A stretch of DNA of 5,086 nucleotides from Candidatus Latescibacterota bacterium (GTDB taxonomy: Bacteria; Krumholzibacteriota; Krumholzibacteriia; WVZY01; JAKEHA01), in contig JAKEHA010000341.1 of NCBI GenBank assembly GCA_022615275.1, positions 1 through 5,086 on the forward strand. The letters run 5' to 3'. The notes beneath the pieces are model-generated. The model had not been told where the DNA came from and ran no database searches. It saw only the letters and a program-made list of their open reading frames with translations. Position numbers and translations under genes: made by a program. How positions within the stretch are numbered: position 1 is the stretch's first letter; each line of letters starts with the position of its first letter. Positions 1 to 5,086 of the stretch are shown here, piece by piece.

Positions 1-1
1 G

Positions 2-58
2 CACCCCGCGTGGCTCTCGCAATTCCTGAAAGTGCTCGGGACGAAAGTCGTGAGCTAG
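2..58 (+). CDS. C-terminal tail of an upstream gene, cut by the window edge
   Basis: Reading from base 2, eighteen sense codons run to a TAG at 56-58 and give HPAWLSQFLKVLGTKVVS. Fifteen of the 18 codons end in G or C, as in the certain genes of this window. The frame starting at base 3 has stops at 27 and 51. The frame starting at base 1 reads past the next gene's start and stops near 99, so it is a worse candidate. Only the tail is present, with no recognisable motif, so no function is proposed. The stop lies 13 bases before the next start, and that gene's Shine-Dalgarno stretch overlaps the stop codon. This suggests co-transcription with the ferritin-like gene. The call is moderate because the peptide is so short. 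Confidence 0.45.
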   Translation, partial: HPAWLSQFLKVLGTKVVS

Positions 59-64
59 AAAGAG
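58..64 (+). promoter_or_regulatory. Ribosome binding site for the TTG-started ferritin-like gene
   Basis: A purine run, GAAAGAG, lies 7 bases before the TTG at 72. It decides the start: the reading frame has an in-frame stop at 51-53, and the only codons after it are GCT, AGA, AAG, AGT, ACC, ATC and then TTG, so no ATG or GTG is available. The match to the Shine-Dalgarno consensus is imperfect but correctly spaced. Its first base is the last base of the upstream TAG. Confidence 0.5.
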
Positions 65-71
65 TACCATC

Positions 72-497
72 TTGGAAAAGAAGCAACTCATCGATCGTTT
101 GAATCAGGATCTCGCCGGCGAACTGGGCGCGATCATCCAGTACCTGACGTATGCCGCCAAGGCGACCGGGCCGTTTCGCCCGCAGCTCTCGCAGTTCTTC
201 CTGGTCGAAGTCGCGGACGAGCAGCTGCACGCGCAGTTTTTGGCCAACAAGATCGTGGCGCTCGGCGGCGAGCCGGCGACCATCCCGCGCGCGGTTCCCG
301 CCGCGCGCTCCAACCGCGAGATGCTGGAAGCGGTGCTCGCGGCGGAGCGGCAGGCGACCAAGGACTATTCCGAGCGCGCGCGCGAGGCGGATGCCTACGG
401 CGACAAGGGGCTGGTGGTCCAGCTCGAAGACATGGTTCGCGACGAGAGCGGGCACGCCGAAGAGACCGAGCGAATCCTGCGCGACTGGCCCCTATAG
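72..497 (+). CDS. Ferritin-like diiron protein, bacterioferritin-type, apparently non-heme
   Basis: This 141-residue protein folds as a four-helix bundle of the ferritin/bacterioferritin superfamily (helices near residues 3-31, 37-64, 80-107 and 111-138). It carries the full set of ferroxidase ligands at bacterioferritin spacing: E17, E50-x-x-H53, E92 and E125-x-x-H128. These match E18, E51/H54, E94 and E127/H130 of E. coli bacterioferritin. Family members oxidise Fe(II) with oxygen or peroxide in the cytoplasm, and cage-forming ones store the iron. Two differences stand out. The residue after E50 is Gln where bacterioferritin has its heme-ligating Met, so heme is not expected at that site. 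Only 13 residues follow H128, against 28 in E. coli, so the short C-terminal fifth helix is missing. The start is TTG, supported by a correctly spaced purine run and by where the ligands fall. Two stops in tandem (TAGTAG) end the gene. It could be a storage cage or a smaller ferritin-like oxidase; the diiron fold is secure, the assembly is not. Confidence 0.9.
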   Translation: MEKKQLIDRLNQDLAGELGAIIQYLTYAAKATGPFRPQLSQFFLVEVADEQLHAQFLANKIVALGGEPATIPRAVPAARSNREMLEAVLAAERQATKDYSERAREADAYGDKGLVVQLEDMVRDESGHAEETERILRDWPL

Positions 498-503
498 TAG
501 ACG

Positions 504-544
504 GGGGACTTGTGTCGGTCCCCGGAGGGACGGGTCGCCCCGAC
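504..544 (+). terminator. GC-rich block of competing hairpins after the ferritin-like gene
   Basis: GGGGAC (504-509) can pair with GTCCCC (518-523). GTCCC (518-522) can instead pair with GGGAC (527-531) around a CGGA loop. GTCG (534-537) can pair with CGAC (541-544), or an outer stem GTCGG (514-518) with CCGAC (540-544). No T-run follows, so a classical intrinsic terminator is not shown. The block starts 6 bases after the ferritin-like stop and may act as a 3' stabilising or weak terminating structure. Confidence 0.3.
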
Positions 545-554
545 GGTTGGCGTG

Positions 555-588
555 GAGCCCTGGGTGGCTCGACTTTCTCGAAAATTTT
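555..588 (+). terminator. Possible weak intrinsic terminator of the ferritin-like transcript
   Basis: GAGCC (555-559) and GGCTC (566-570) form a 5-bp GC-rich stem with a 6-base loop. GACTTTCTC follows, then AAAATTTT a few bases on. The T-tract is interrupted, so termination would be inefficient. It is the best terminator-like element between the two transcription units, but the evidence is only the base pairing. Confidence 0.3.
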
Positions 589-625
589 CCCCCAGGAATA
601 CATTCTCTGCTTTATCTTCATTGAG
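571..625 (+). promoter_or_regulatory. AT-rich island, probable promoter/operator region of the efflux operon
   Basis: This is the only clearly AT-rich stretch in the intergenic region and lies about 150-205 bases before the adaptor start. Near-consensus -10 hexamers occur (TACATT at 599-604 and TATCTT at 613-618, each four of six matches), but neither has a convincing -35 element at standard spacing, so the exact promoter is unresolved. Two ten-base sites of the form GAA-N4-TTC sit at 580-589 (a perfect palindrome, GAAAATTTTC) and 596-605 (GAATACATTC), 16 bases centre to centre. They could be a repressor operator. The placement as a control region is inference. Confidence 0.3.
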
Positions 626-729
626 CCGCAGTCCGCACCGCCTTGAATCCAGCGGTTCATCGGGCGCCCGGGGAGTAAGCACGGGGCCCACGTTCGCGGG
701 CCGCCCAACCATCTCGAACCCATTTCCGG

Positions 730-746
730 CTCCGCCCCGGGCGGAG
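730..746 (+). promoter_or_regulatory. Strong hairpin in the efflux-operon leader
   Basis: CTCCGCC (730-736) pairs with GGCGGAG (740-746) in a perfect 7-bp, GC-rich stem with a 3-base loop. No T-run follows, so it is not a standard terminator. Its 3' arm contains most of GGAGG (743-747), a Shine-Dalgarno sequence 5 bases before the ATG at 753. Folding would therefore hide that ribosome binding site. The AGGAG that serves the adaptor (764-768) lies 17 bases beyond the stem and stays free. Confidence 0.4.
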
Positions 747-752
747 GCGTTC

Positions 753-785
753 ATGTACTGTTTAGGAGTCTCTCGACATGCGTAA
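753..785 (+). CDS. Possible 10-codon leader peptide overlapping the adaptor start
   Basis: ATG at 753 opens a ten-codon frame, MYCLGVSRHA, ending in TAA at 783-785. It has a strong Shine-Dalgarno sequence, GGAGG at 743-747, 5 bases upstream. The frame differs from that of the adaptor gene and overlaps the adaptor start (778-780), an arrangement that would allow translational coupling. The ribosome reading it would pass over the adaptor's own AGGAG. Its site lies in the 3' arm of the 730-746 hairpin. Leader peptides that control downstream resistance genes are known in other systems, but nothing here shows that this one is translated. A short frame with a good ribosome binding site can arise by chance in GC-rich DNA, so confidence is low. 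Confidence 0.3.
   Translation: MYCLGVSRHA
764..768 (+). promoter_or_regulatory. Ribosome binding site of the adaptor gene
   Basis: AGGAG lies 9 bases before the ATG at 778. This fixes the start there rather than at the second in-frame ATG (790), which would also cut into the positively charged residues preceding the membrane anchor. Confidence 0.75.
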
Positions 786-1899
786 GCGAATGTTCATCAC
801 GCTGGGGATCGTCTTCGCGATCATCGCCGGGCTCGGCTTAGTCAAGTATCGGCAGATCCAGGTCGCCATGAGCACGCCGTGGACCGCGCCTCCCGAGGCC
901 GTGACCACCGTCGTCGCCAAGGAAGAAAGCTGGGTCGCGAGCCAGAGCGCTATCGGCACCTGTGTCGCCGTGCAGGGCGTTACCTTGAGCGCGGACCTCC
1001 CTGGTGTCGTCGCGGAGATCACCTTCGACTCCGGGCGTTGGGTCAAGGAGGGTGAGGTTCTCGTGCGCCTCGACACCAGCCAGGAAGTAGCGCAGCTCGC
1101 GGCGGCGGAAGCCCAGAGCGATCTAGCCAAGCTCAACCTGGAGCGCGCGAAGGAGTTGCGCGGCAAGAAGGTCATCTCCGAAGCCGAGTTCGACCGTGCC
1201 GACGCGGAGGCGAAGACCGCGGCAGCCAACGCGGGCGCCTACCGCGCGATCATCGCGCGCAAGACGATCCGCGCGCCGTTCAGCGGCATCCTCGGCATCC
1301 GGCAAGTGAATCTGGGGCAGTATCTCGCGGGCGGCGATCCCATCGTCCCCCTGCAGGCCCTCGACCCGATCTACGTCAACTTCTCGCTGCCGCAGCAGGA
1401 CGTAGCCGCGATGAAGGTCGGCGCCGATGTGAACGTCATGATCGAGGGCACCGACGGCGTCGCGGCGTCCGGCAAGATCACCGCGTTCAACTCGCTCGTC
1501 GATGCGGAAACCCGCAACGTCGAAGTACAAGCGTCGTTCCGCAACCCGGAGGGGAAGCTGCGACCCGGGATGTTCGTCCGGGTGCAGGTCGTGGGCAGCG
1601 AAACCGGCGGCGTCATCGCGTTGCCGGTGTCGGCCATCAACTACGCGCCTTACGGAGACTCGGTCTTCATCGTCGAGAACGTGACCGCGCCGGACAGTAC
1701 GACCTATCGCGGCGTGCGCCAGCAGTTCGTCAAGTTGGGTGCCTCTCGCGGCGATCAGGTGGCCGTGCTCTCGGGTGTGAAGGCGGGCGAAGAGGTGGTG
1801 TCGTCGGGCGTGTTCAAGCTGCGGCCGGGCGTGGCGGTGGAAGTCAACAACAGTGTGACGCCCTCCAACGACCCGGCTCCCAAGCCGGAGGACAGCTAA
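778..1899 (+). CDS. RND efflux periplasmic adaptor (membrane fusion protein), MexH/AcrA-like
   Basis: This 373-residue adaptor links the inner-membrane RND permease to an outer-membrane channel. A short basic N-terminus (MRKR) precedes one hydrophobic anchor at about residues 7-23. There is no lipobox cysteine, so it is probably membrane-anchored, not a lipoprotein. The lipoyl domain is split in the usual way: GVVAEITFDSGRWVKEGEVL near 76-95, and RAPFSGILGIRQVNLGQYL near 165-183. Between them (about 103-161) is an Ala/Glu-rich helical hairpin. Its turn carries R123-x3-L127-x6-S134, the RLS motif by which AcrA-type adaptors contact TolC-type channels. A beta-barrel domain (about 192-275, including ETRNVEVQASFRNPEGKLRPGMF) and a membrane-proximal domain (to about 357) follow. 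Length and order are typical. The stop is one base before the permease start, so the two are co-transcribed and probably translationally coupled. The family is certain; the exported substrate cannot be read from the sequence. Confidence 0.95.
   Translation: MRKRMFITLGIVFAIIAGLGLVKYRQIQVAMSTPWTAPPEAVTTVVAKEESWVASQSAIGTCVAVQGVTLSADLPGVVAEITFDSGRWVKEGEVLVRLDTSQEVAQLAAAEAQSDLAKLNLERAKELRGKKVISEAEFDRADAEAKTAAANAGAYRAIIARKTIRAPFSGILGIRQVNLGQYLAGGDPIVPLQALDPIYVNFSLPQQDVAAMKVGADVNVMIEGTDGVAASGKITAFNSLVDAETRNVEVQASFRNPEGKLRPGMFVRVQVVGSETGGVIALPVSAINYAPYGDSVFIVENVTAPDSTTYRGVRQQFVKLGASRGDQVAVLSGVKAGEEVVSSGVFKLRPGVAVEVNNSVTPSNDPAPKPEDS
1887..1892 (+). promoter_or_regulatory. Ribosome binding site of the permease gene
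   Basis: GGAGGA lies inside the last codons of the adaptor gene, 8 bases before the ATG at 1901. It is a near-perfect Shine-Dalgarno match and fixes the permease start. Ribosomes finishing the adaptor at 1899 would be placed to restart, which would help balance adaptor and permease. Confidence 0.75.
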
Positions 1900-1900
1900 G

Positions 1901-4900
1901 ATGAAGTTCACCGATCTATTCGTAAGACGACCCGTCCTCGCGATGGTGGTCAACCTGGTGATCTTGATCGCCGGGCTGCAGTCGATTCGGTCGTTGTCGG
2001 TGCGCCAGTACCCGCGCAGCGACATCGCCGTGATCAACGTCACGACCGCGTACATCGGCGCCAACGCCGACCTGGTGCGCGGCTTCATCACCACGCCGCT
2101 CGAACGCGTGATCGCGAGCGCGGACGGTATCGACTACATCGAGTCGTCGAGCGCGCAGAGCATGAGCACCATCACGGTGCACTTGAAGCTCAACTACGAC
2201 ACCAACGCGGCCCTGACCCAGATTCAGTCCAAGGTGGCGCAGGTGCGCAACGACCTGCCGCCGGAAGCGGAAGCGCCCATTATCAATTTGGCGACCGCCG
2301 ACAGCGAATTCGCCTCCATGTATTTGGGCTTTTCGTCGACCGATTTGGACGAGAACCAGATCACGGATTACTTGACGCGCGTGGTGCAACCGAAGCTCTC
2401 GTCGATCAGCGGCGTGCAGCGCGCGGACATCCTGGGCGGGCGCACCTTCGCGATGCGCGTGTGGTTGAAGCCCGACAAGATGGCCTCCCTGGGCATCGCG
2501 CCCTCCGAAGTGCACGACGCGCTGGCCGCCAACAACTACCTCTCGGCGCTCGGGAGCACCAAGGGGAGCATGACCTCGGTCAACCTGGTCGCGAATACCA
2601 ACCTCAAGACGGTCGAGGAGTTTCGCAACCTCGTGGTGAAGGAAGCCAACGGCGTCGTGGTTCGCCTGGGCGAGATCGCCGACGTGGTGCTGGGCGCGGA
2701 GAACTACGAGTCGGAGGTGCGCTTCAACGGAGAGGCCGCGACCTTCATCGGAATCTGGGTGCTGCCGACGGCCAATTCGCTGGAAGTGATCAAGCGCGTG
2801 CGCGAAGCCATGCCGGAAATCCAGGCCCAGCTGCCGGCGGGTATGAAGGCCGGGATTCCGTACGACGCGACCGAGTACATCGACCACGCCATCCAGGAAG
2901 TCTTGAAGACCCTGAGCGAGACCCTGTTGATCGTCATCGCGGTCATCTTTCTGTTCCTGGGATCGGTGCGCGCGATGATCATCCCGGTCATCGCCATCCC
3001 CATCTCGCTGATCGGCGCGGTGTTCATCATGGCGGCGGCCGGATTCACGATCAACCTGCTGACGCTGCTCGCCATCGTGCTCTCGGTCGGTCTCGTGGTC
3101 GACGACGCCATCGTCATGGTGGAGAACGTCGAACGACACTTGCACATGGGAGAAAAACCGTTCGACGCCGCCATCAAGGCCGCGCGCGAGCTGATCGGTC
3201 CGATCATCGCCATGACCATCACCCTGGCGGCCGTGTATACGCCGGTCGCCATCCAGGGCGGGTTGACCGGCGCCTTGTTCCGCGAGTTCGCGTTCGCGCT
3301 CTCGGGCGCGGTCATCGTGTCGGGCGTGGTGGCGCTCACGCTCTCGCCCATGATGGGCTCGAAGATGCTGCGCGCCGGCGACACCGAGAAGGGCTTCGCG
3401 GGCCTGATCAACCGGCACTTCGAGATCGTACGGCAGTTGTACATGAAACGCCTCGCGTCGGTGTTGAAGTACCGGCCCATCGTGTTCACGGTGTGGGCAA
3501 TCGTGATGCTGCTGATGTTCCCGTTCTACATGTTCTCGCAGAAGGAGCTGGCGCCCAACGAGGACCAGAGCGTGGTGTTCGGCATCGTGCAGGCGCCCGC
3601 CAACGCCACCCTCGATCAAACCAAGCTGTTCGCGGCCCAGGTGTACGACGTCTACAGCTCGTTTCCCGAGACCAAGGCGACGTTCCAGCTCACGTTTCCC
3701 ACGATGGGGTTCGGCGGCATGGTGACCAAGCCGTGGAGCGAACGCGAGAAGACGTCGATGGAGCTCCACATGGAATCGTCGGGGCCGCTGGCGAAGATCG
3801 CCGGCGTGCGCGTCATCCCCATCGTTCCGCCCGCACTCCCGGGCGGCGGCAGCTTCCCGGTGGACTTCGTGATCCTCGGCACCGGAGAACCGCAACAGCT
3901 GCTCGACTTTGCCAACCAGCTGGTCATGAAGTCGTACACGAGTGGAAAGTTCATGTTCACCGACACCGACATCAAGTTCGACCAGCCGCAAGTGCAGGTC
4001 GTGTTCAACCGCGACAAGCTACGTTCGGAAGGCGTCGAGATGTCGGAAGTGGGTCGCGACCTATCGACGCTGTTGAGCGGAAACTACGTCAATCGGTTCA
4101 GCATCCAGGGGCGCAGCTACAAGGTGATCCCGCAGATCAAGCGCGCCGAGCGGTTGACGCCGGATCAGCTCGAACAGATCTACGTGACCGGCGGCGGCGG
4201 AAAGCTGGTGCCGCTCTCGACGTTCGCCACTCTCTCGACGTCCACCGAGCCCCGCGAACTCAAGCGCTTCCAGCAACTCAACGCCGTGCGCATCCAGGGT
4301 GTGCAAGGGTGGGGCGTGTCCCTCGATTCGGCGCTAAAGTATTTCGAAGACGAGGCGAGGAAGATCCTGCCGCCCGGCTACTCGATCGACTACGCGGGCG
4401 AATCGCGCCAGCTGCGCACCGAGGGCAGCAAGTTCCTGGGCGTGTTCCTGCTTTCGGCGATTCTGATTTACCTCGTGCTGTCCGCGCAGTTCGAGAGCTT
4501 CCGCGACCCGTTCGTGATTCTCGCCGGCTCGGTGCCGCTGGCCCTCTCGGGCGCCTTGACGTTCTCGTTCCTGGGCCTGACGACGCTCAATATCTACAGC
4601 CAGGTCGGACTGATCACCCTGGTGGGCTTGGTGGCGAAGAACGGCATCTTGATCGTGGAGTTCGCGAACCACCTTCAGTTGGAAGGACGCGACAAGCTGC
4701 ACGCCGTGATCGAGGCGGCCGGAACGCGACTGCGGCCCATTCTGATGACCACCGCCGCGACGGTGATGGGCCACTTGCCGCTCGTGTTCGCGCACGGGCC
4801 GGGCGCGGGTGCGCGCAACTCGATCGGCATCATGCTGGTGAGCGGCATGATCATCGGCTCCGTGTTCACGCTCTTCTTCGTCCCGGCCATCTACGTGCTG

Positions 4901-4975
4901 GTCGCCAAGACGCGCACGCCCAAGGTGACCGCCGCCGTCGACGAAAACGGCGACGAGCTGGCCACCGCTGCCTAG
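1901..4975 (+). CDS. RND multidrug efflux permease, HAE1/AcrB-type
   Basis: This 1024-residue inner-membrane transporter works as a proton-driven trimer that takes substrates from the periplasm or outer leaflet and passes them to an outer-membrane channel. It shows the family's duplicated plan: TM1 at about 11-28 (opening FVRRPVLAMVVNL), a large periplasmic loop to about 335, TM2-TM6 at about 336-488, TM7 at about 525-545, a second periplasmic loop to about 842, and TM8-TM12 at about 845-1001. The proton relay is intact: D401-D402 in GLVVDDAIVMVENV (TM4), K913 in GLVAKNGILIVEF (TM10), and R943 and T950 in RLRPILMT (TM11). By eye these match AcrB D407/D408, K940, R971 and T978. The Asp pair and drug-pump motifs favour the hydrophobic/amphiphilic exporter branch over the heavy-metal branch. 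It is about 25 residues shorter than AcrB. No frameshift or stop is seen. No outer-membrane factor gene follows, so a TolC-type partner must be encoded elsewhere. Substrates are unknown. Confidence 0.97.
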   Translation: MKFTDLFVRRPVLAMVVNLVILIAGLQSIRSLSVRQYPRSDIAVINVTTAYIGANADLVRGFITTPLERVIASADGIDYIESSSAQSMSTITVHLKLNYDTNAALTQIQSKVAQVRNDLPPEAEAPIINLATADSEFASMYLGFSSTDLDENQITDYLTRVVQPKLSSISGVQRADILGGRTFAMRVWLKPDKMASLGIAPSEVHDALAANNYLSALGSTKGSMTSVNLVANTNLKTVEEFRNLVVKEANGVVVRLGEIADVVLGAENYESEVRFNGEAATFIGIWVLPTANSLEVIKRVREAMPEIQAQLPAGMKAGIPYDATEYIDHAIQEVLKTLSETLLIVIAVIFLFLGSVRAMIIPVIAIPISLIGAVFIMAAAGFTINLLTLLAIVLSVGLVVDDAIVMVENVERHLHMGEKPFDAAIKAARELIGPIIAMTITLAAVYTPVAIQGGLTGALFREFAFALSGAVIVSGVVALTLSPMMGSKMLRAGDTEKGFAGLINRHFEIVRQLYMKRLASVLKYRPIVFTVWAIVMLLMFPFYMFSQKELAPNEDQSVVFGIVQAPANATLDQTKLFAAQVYDVYSSFPETKATFQLTFPTMGFGGMVTKPWSEREKTSMELHMESSGPLAKIAGVRVIPIVPPALPGGGSFPVDFVILGTGEPQQLLDFANQLVMKSYTSGKFMFTDTDIKFDQPQVQVVFNRDKLRSEGVEMSEVGRDLSTLLSGNYVNRFSIQGRSYKVIPQIKRAERLTPDQLEQIYVTGGGGKLVPLSTFATLSTSTEPRELKRFQQLNAVRIQGVQGWGVSLDSALKYFEDEARKILPPGYSIDYAGESRQLRTEGSKFLGVFLLSAILIYLVLSAQFESFRDPFVILAGSVPLALSGALTFSFLGLTTLNIYSQVGLITLVGLVAKNGILIVEFANHLQLEGRDKLHAVIEAAGTRLRPILMTTAATVMGHLPLVFAHGPGAGARNSIGIMLVSGMIIGSVFTLFFVPAIYVLVAKTRTPKVTAAVDENGDELATAA

Positions 4976-5086
4976 CGAAAAATCCCGTACCCACGCCATC
5001 GCGACCGCGGCCAGCAAGCCCGAGAGGGCTCCGATCATCGCGGCGAAAGTGAAAAGCCCGTGTCCGGGGTTCAGGATCAAGGCCAC
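4972..5086 (-). pseudogene. Probable 3' end of a convergent membrane protein gene, frame broken by one base
   Basis: On the minus strand, 37 codons from the window edge to 4976 encode a convincing membrane-protein ending: a turn (NPGHG), a hydrophobic helix with the core FTFAAMIGALSGLLAAVAMA, then WVRDFS. The composition changes exactly where the permease gene ends. Beyond 4975 the same frame runs antisense to the permease as Arg/His/Asp-rich shadow sequence with no stop until 4334. If the A5 run at 4978-4982 were A4, this frame would end in VRDFR and stop at once on TAG (complement of 4972-4974), sharing the bases CTAG with the permease stop. Tail-to-tail genes sharing a few stop-codon bases are common. 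So this is either a sequencing or assembly indel or a real frameshift. The hydrophobic end resembles the last helix of a multi-pass transporter, but the family is not identifiable. The chance alternative is a random open frame. Confidence 0.35.
5017..5030. other. Small hairpin past the efflux operon
   Basis: AGCCC (5017-5021) pairs with GGGCT (5026-5030) around GAGA, a GNRA-type tetraloop on the plus strand. It lies 42 bases after the permease stop. There is no T-run on either strand, so it is at best a weak 3' structure for the efflux transcript. It probably also lies within the coding part of the convergent gene, where such short inverted repeats are often accidental. Confidence 0.2.

Noticed and set aside
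661..702. GC palindromes CGGGCGCCCG (661-670), GGGCCC (684-689) and a GGCCC/GGGCC pair (685-702)
   Set aside because: Short inverted repeats of this kind are frequent in G/C-run sequence, and no spacing, T-run or start signal gives them a role.
133..723. Minus-strand frame opposite the ferritin-like gene and intergenic region
   Set aside because: Arg/Pro-rich shadow translation, with the opposite strand certainly coding over most of its length.
510..785. 91-codon plus-strand frame filling the intergenic region
   Set aside because: It starts at a TTG in a hairpin block with no good ribosome binding site and has biased Ser/Arg/Pro composition. Only its last ten codons, from the ATG at 753, have a credible start signal.
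1123..2094. 323-codon minus-strand frame across the adaptor-permease junction
   Set aside because: Antisense to two well-supported genes, with Arg/His/Asp-rich composition and no recognisable motif.
1916..3991. 691-codon open frame on the minus strand inside the permease gene
   Set aside because: It is antisense to a certain gene, and the translation is dominated by Arg, His, Asp and Gly with no domain. Long antisense frames are expected opposite GC-rich genes.
2461..5052. 863-codon plus-strand frame overlapping the permease
   Set aside because: It is the shifted frame of the permease, low in hydrophobic structure and rich in Arg, Gly and Pro, with no independent ribosome binding site that stands out.
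4334..5086. The full 250-codon minus-strand frame read as one gene
   Set aside because: It would overlap the permease by more than 600 bases, and its composition turns to shadow type exactly at 4975. Only the part beyond the permease stop is considered.
1..5086. CRISPR arrays, tRNA or rRNA genes, insertion sequences, prophage or toxin-antitoxin genes
   Set aside because: No spaced direct repeats, transposase-like frames, terminal inverted repeats or recognisable RNA gene folds were seen on either strand.

Overview
The window comes from a GC-rich Gram-negative bacterium. Codon third positions are dominated by G and C, and a resistance-nodulation-division (RND) pump with a periplasmic adaptor only makes sense in a cell with two membranes. 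The phylum cannot be fixed from the sequence; a proteobacterium or myxococcus-like lineage would fit.

Layout: (1) 2-58, the probable last 18 codons of an upstream plus-strand gene. (2) 72-497, a non-heme, bacterioferritin-like diiron protein starting at TTG, whose ribosome binding site overlaps the end of the upstream gene. (3) 498-777, a 280-base intergenic region. It holds a GC-rich block of competing hairpins, then an AT-rich island (571-625) that is the likeliest control region and carries two GAA-N4-TTC palindromes. Just before the next gene lies a strong hairpin whose 3' arm holds the Shine-Dalgarno sequence of a possible 10-codon leader peptide (753-785). (4) 778-1899 and 1901-4975, a two-gene operon for an RND efflux adaptor and its inner-membrane permease, one base apart. 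(5) 4976-5086, probably the end of a convergent minus-strand membrane protein gene, readable to a sensible stop only if one base is removed from an A5 run.

Adaptor and permease would form a proton-driven tripartite pump with a TolC-type outer-membrane channel. The adaptor keeps the R-x3-L-x6-S tip motif and the permease keeps the Asp-Asp/Lys/Arg/Thr proton relay, so both look functional. No outer-membrane factor and no regulator gene lies in the window, so both would have to come from elsewhere. The ferritin-like gene is separated from the pump operon by the structured intergenic region and is probably a separate transcription unit.

The core genes belong to well-known families. The most unusual material is in the intergenic region (possible leader peptide with a hairpin-masked ribosome binding site) and at the right edge (possible frameshifted convergent gene). 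I see no CRISPR array, tRNA, rRNA, insertion sequence or new multi-gene system.
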